Source of the DNA: Eubacterium ventriosum
GTDB taxonomy: Bacteria; Bacillota; Clostridia; Lachnospirales; Lachnospiraceae
NCBI RefSeq assembly: GCF_025150745.1
Contig: NZ_CP102282.1
Coordinates: 2,615,501 to 2,679,500 of the forward strand
Reading direction: 5' to 3'
Length of the DNA stretch: 64,000 nucleotides
The translations under genes and the position numbers were made by a program. Numbering within the stretch: position 1 is the first letter of the stretch; every line of letters begins with the position of its first letter. Positions 61,513 through 64,000 of the stretch are shown here, one piece after another. Under the pieces are notes generated by a model. That model was not told where the DNA came from and did not search any database. It worked only from the letters and a program-made list of their open reading frames with translations.

Positions 61513-62844
61513 TTAATACCCCTCCAACACGCTACGCAACTTTATCTGTACCTTGTATCCGCCTGTGATACTATGTTGTGCCTGTTCTACTATGTACTTT
61601 CCGTCAAATTCTCCGTATCCGTATACAGTTACGGTTATGCCTGCCACATAGTCCACATCCCCGACTAAGGTAAATTCCGCTGTTGTTTCGCCTTTATTTC
61701 TCTGTCGCAACTGGCACTTTGCTAACTCCAACGCTTCCGCTTGGCTTGTTACCTTATGCTTAAATTCGTATGTCTGTCCGTCCGGGTCTGCTCCCGGTGC
61801 TGTGTATGTAGCTTCAATAGTTTTCTTTGTGTTCGGGTCTGTATATGATACATGGCATTTTGAATAGGATGTATCTGCCGTTTTTGTAGAAAAACTATAG
61901 CTTAATATATTTCCTTTCCCTGCCTTTATCTTTTTAACGGATGATTTCTTTTCATAATCTGCTTCGTCAAAAAGAACAATGGTTTTTGATGTAACCTTTA
62001 AGGAAATACCTGCATTTTTGCATAGCTTTTTCAAAAAAACTATATCCGCCGTGTTTACCTGCTCTTTTCTCTTGTAGCTTGGGTTGTGGCTTGAAAGATA
62101 CATTACTTTCATACTGTTACCCTTGCCTATCTTTTCTGCTATATTTTTAAGATTGGTATTCTCCCAAGTCTTAGATTTCTTTTCCTGCCGTAACTTTGTA
62201 CTGTACGGTATTGATGTAGCCTTTATGGTTAATTTCTGCGGTGGTCCTTGATAACTCACGCTGTCAATCTCAAATTTTCCGCAATCTAATACCTTATCTT
62301 TTCCGTCTGAATACGGATTTTTTTGTATTACAATAGCGTGTATCTCCGTACCCTTAAATGCTTTCTTTTCCTTAATCACGGTCGTTTTTGTTGTGGTTGT
62401 TGCTTGTCCTCCCTCCACGTCTGAAGCATTGCACCAACCGTATACCCTTTGTCCGTCCTGTGATATAAGATGATATGGGTGTGCGTTGTGATTCGCTATT
62501 GTGCATTTACAGGTGCTTGCACCCCTGTTTACTGTCGGTTCTGCTGCCATAGAGGATATATATACCGGTCCGCCCTTGAATTTCACAATAGCACCTACCT
62601 TTATCTCTCCACCGCCTGTAGTAACCGTTTCTGTTTTCGTTTTTACCGCTTTGCTCGTATTGAGCCAATCTTTAATCCATTTACCCTCCCTATCGTCCAA
62701 GGATAGGCTTATATCGTCCGTTTCGTCCTCTTCTTTGTCTGTAAAGGACAGGGATAACAGATACTTGGATAATTCCTTGGATATATCTGCACCCTTAAAG
62801 TACAGTTTTACCACGGTACGCCTTGCGTAGTTCTTATTACTCAC
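61513..62844 (-). CDS. Baseplate hub protein (gpD / late control D family) with inserted SH3-like domain
   Basis: 443 aa from a GTG start that overlaps gpX. Residues 1-65 and 150-443 are the gp27/gpD-like hub (VVKLYFKGADISKELSKYLL; SVSYQGPPQKLTIKATSIPY; LAKCQLRQRNKGETTAEFTL). Between them, about 81-145, lies a domain like the wall-binding repeats of the lysozyme gene (GAIVKFKGGPVYISS, YHLISQDGQRVYGW). Its place near the tip suggests contact with the cell wall on infection. Confidence 0.85.
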   Translation of the reverse strand: MSNKNYARRTVVKLYFKGADISKELSKYLLSLSFTDKEEDETDDISLSLDDREGKWIKDWLNTSKAVKTKTETVTTGGGEIKVGAIVKFKGGPVYISSMAAEPTVNRGASTCKCTIANHNAHPYHLISQDGQRVYGWCNASDVEGGQATTTTKTTVIKEKKAFKGTEIHAIVIQKNPYSDGKDKVLDCGKFEIDSVSYQGPPQKLTIKATSIPYSTKLRQEKKSKTWENTNLKNIAEKIGKGNSMKVMYLSSHNPSYKRKEQVNTADIVFLKKLCKNAGISLKVTSKTIVLFDEADYEKKSSVKKIKAGKGNILSYSFSTKTADTSYSKCHVSYTDPNTKKTIEATYTAPGADPDGQTYEFKHKVTSQAEALELAKCQLRQRNKGETTAEFTLVGDVDYVAGITVTVYGYGEFDGKYIVEQAQHSITGGYKVQIKLRSVLEGY

Positions 62845-63061
62845 TTACCGTTACCCCCTGTTTCCACGGTGGCAGGGATTCCGATACCGTTAATTCAATT
62901 TCCGGCAAGGTCAATACAACCCCTGCTGGAAAAATATAGGTATCTTTATACTCAATATTCGCCTTAATAAGAGTATCCATATACATTTCATTGCCATAGG
63001 CTTTATAAGCTACAATATCCCAAGTATCCCCGGATACCGTTGTATAAGTGTTATTAAGCAT
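62837..63061 (-). CDS. Tail protein X (LysM-like)
   Basis: 74 aa. YTTVSGDTWDIVAYKAYGNE and YIFPAGVVLTLPEI make the LysM-like fold of gpX, a small tail-hub protein of P2-type phages. Start overlaps the tape-measure stop by eight bases and its end overlaps gpD. Confidence 0.9.
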   Translation of the reverse strand: MLNNTYTTVSGDTWDIVAYKAYGNEMYMDTLIKANIEYKDTYIFPAGVVLTLPEIELTVSESLPPWKQGVTVSE

Positions 63062-64000
63062 ATACTACCCTGTCCTCCTGTTCTTTTTGTTCTTTCAGAA
63101 TTGCAACAATGATTGCTCGTAGCTTCTCTAAAAATGCTTCGTCATACTGTTCTAACTGTTGCTTAATGTTATTTGCTTCGCCGTTTCCGTTCACTACAAC
63201 GCTTGGCGAATTTTGAACATTTATAACGATTGTGCCGGCCCCACTCATTCTTGCGGATACATTATCCGCCGTCTGTGCCTGTGAGATATTGTTAAATATC
63301 TGTCCTGTCTGTGCTGCCGTAAATACTTTTCTGTTGGCAGCGTTTGTAATCAACTCCGGTCCATTCTCTCCGGCTATAAATGTACCCGGTGTCCTGTCTG
63401 TACCTTTTGCAAATCCCGGAATCAAAGGTATGTTAATTCCTTTTCCGCCAAGTCCGGGAACCCAATCCGGCACTTTCAATTTATTAAGTCCACCAATCAC
63501 GGTATTAACCGCTGATACAACGGCTCGTAATGGTGCTTTGATAATTTCGCCAAGACCTCCAACCGCTCCCGAAAATATAGACTTAATTCCGTTCCAAGCC
63601 TGCGACCAATTACCTGTAAATACGCCTGTCACAAAATCTATAATTCCGCTTAACACGGTCATAAGATTTTGTATTATGCCCTGCACTGAACCAATCACAG
63701 ATTGAACCACGGATAAGATTACAGGCATTACAGCTTGCACCACCTGTAAAATTCCCTGTACGATTGGTGCTACTATGTTCCAAATTGTTGTTAAGGCAGT
63801 TTGAATTACCGGAAGCAATACCGATAAAACATTAGTAACTACAGGCAAAATTGCTTGAATCGCTGCCGATATAGCAGGCAGTACGGTACTTGTTATAAAA
63901 TTGAACAATTCCGATATAATCGGTAATACATAGGTCTGTAAAAACGAGATAAGTTCCGATATAATCGGCATCAATCCGGCTATAAAATCGGCAATAATTG
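63054..64000 (-). CDS. Tail tape measure protein, C-terminal part
   Basis: The frame is open across the window edge, so only the last 315 codons are present. Repetitive hydrophobic helices (LPIISELFNFITSTVLPAIS, VLSVLLPVIQTALTTIWNIV) form the inner tail rod; a Gly/Pro-rich segment (LKVPDWVPGLGGKGINIPL) and the common FAKGTDRTPGTFIAGENGPE motif follow. The last is the widespread clostridial tape-measure end motif. It sets tail length and exits first on injection. Confidence 0.9.
   Translation of the reverse strand, partial: IIADFIAGLMPIISELISFLQTYVLPIISELFNFITSTVLPAISAAIQAILPVVTNVLSVLLPVIQTALTTIWNIVAPIVQGILQVVQAVMPVILSVVQSVIGSVQGIIQNLMTVLSGIIDFVTGVFTGNWSQAWNGIKSIFSGAVGGLGEIIKAPLRAVVSAVNTVIGGLNKLKVPDWVPGLGGKGINIPLIPGFAKGTDRTPGTFIAGENGPELITNAANRKVFTAAQTGQIFNNISQAQTADNVSARMSGAGTIVINVQNSPSVVVNGNGEANNIKQQLEQYDEAFLEKLRAIIVAILKEQKEQEDRVVYA

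Larger units (their letters stand above)
46879..64000 (-). mobile_element. Contractile-tailed prophage with retroelement, right part beyond window
   Basis: From just upstream of tig to the window edge, nearly all genes lie on the minus strand in phage order: tape measure, gpX, gpD, gpV, gpU, gp25, gpJ, gpI, variable adhesin, Avd, reverse transcriptase, holins, lytic enzymes, regulators, transposase. Base composition is visibly more GC-rich than the host genes. P2/Mu-like baseplate proteins indicate a myovirus-type tail. Capsid and replication genes are not in the window. The left boundary is placed just behind the tig -35 region and could be off by some tens of bases. Confidence 0.85.

Overview
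The window looks like a chromosomal segment of a low-GC anaerobic Firmicute, most likely a gut clostridium of the Lachnospiraceae type. This rests on AT-rich coding sequence, strong GGAGG-type ribosome sites, the clp/lon/tig/engB and rpmE-prfA-prmC-DUF1385 gene orders, DUF4364 and DUF1292 genes, and hybrid-cluster protein. The species cannot be fixed from the sequence alone. No rRNA or tRNA gene was recognised.

Layout. 1-10.4 kb is housekeeping: the tail of an alpha/beta hydrolase, a folate/phenylalanine operon (folC-folE-folP-folBK-pheA), an SH3 membrane protein, a DUF1292 protein, a UvrD-type helicase and gltX. 10.5-17.5 kb is a complete type II-A CRISPR-Cas locus on the minus strand: cas9, tracrRNA, cas1, cas2, long-form csn2, leader and a 15-repeat array. 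Two uncharacterised genes lie just upstream of cas9, followed by an IS30-family insertion sequence and an internally deleted copy of it (19.6-21.7 kb). 21.9-46.8 kb returns to core genes: mntP, hisC, vanZ-like, glmM, an ABC exporter, an rRNA methyltransferase, hcp, prfA, prmC, rpmE, rho, malic enzyme, engB, lon, clpX, clpP and tig.

Two large non-coding arrays, at 31.5-32.1 kb and 39.1-39.8 kb, are built from hairpin units of exactly 71 or 72 bp. They are homologous to each other but inverted. They carry two stem versions (ACGTGT/ACACGT and ACGGA/TCCGT), with both arms changed together. This is the least explained feature of the window.

From about 46.9 kb to the right edge lies a prophage, cut by the window and visibly richer in GC than its surroundings. 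It encodes a contractile tail (tape measure, gpX, gpD, gpV, gpU, gp25, gpJ, gpI), holin-like proteins, two lytic enzymes, and a full diversity-generating retroelement (reverse transcriptase, template repeat, Avd, C-type-lectin variable protein). It also has a small regulatory region in which a ribbon-helix-helix protein is surrounded by five copies of one 16-bp palindrome, three of them placed inside promoters. The gene at the extreme left is an IS30-type DDE transposase with no insertion-sequence ends of its own, which suggests that this phage integrates by transposition beside the tig promoter.

Most genes on the minus strand form short operons with overlapping or abutting genes. Where a ribosome binding site decided the start codon, this is stated in the entry.
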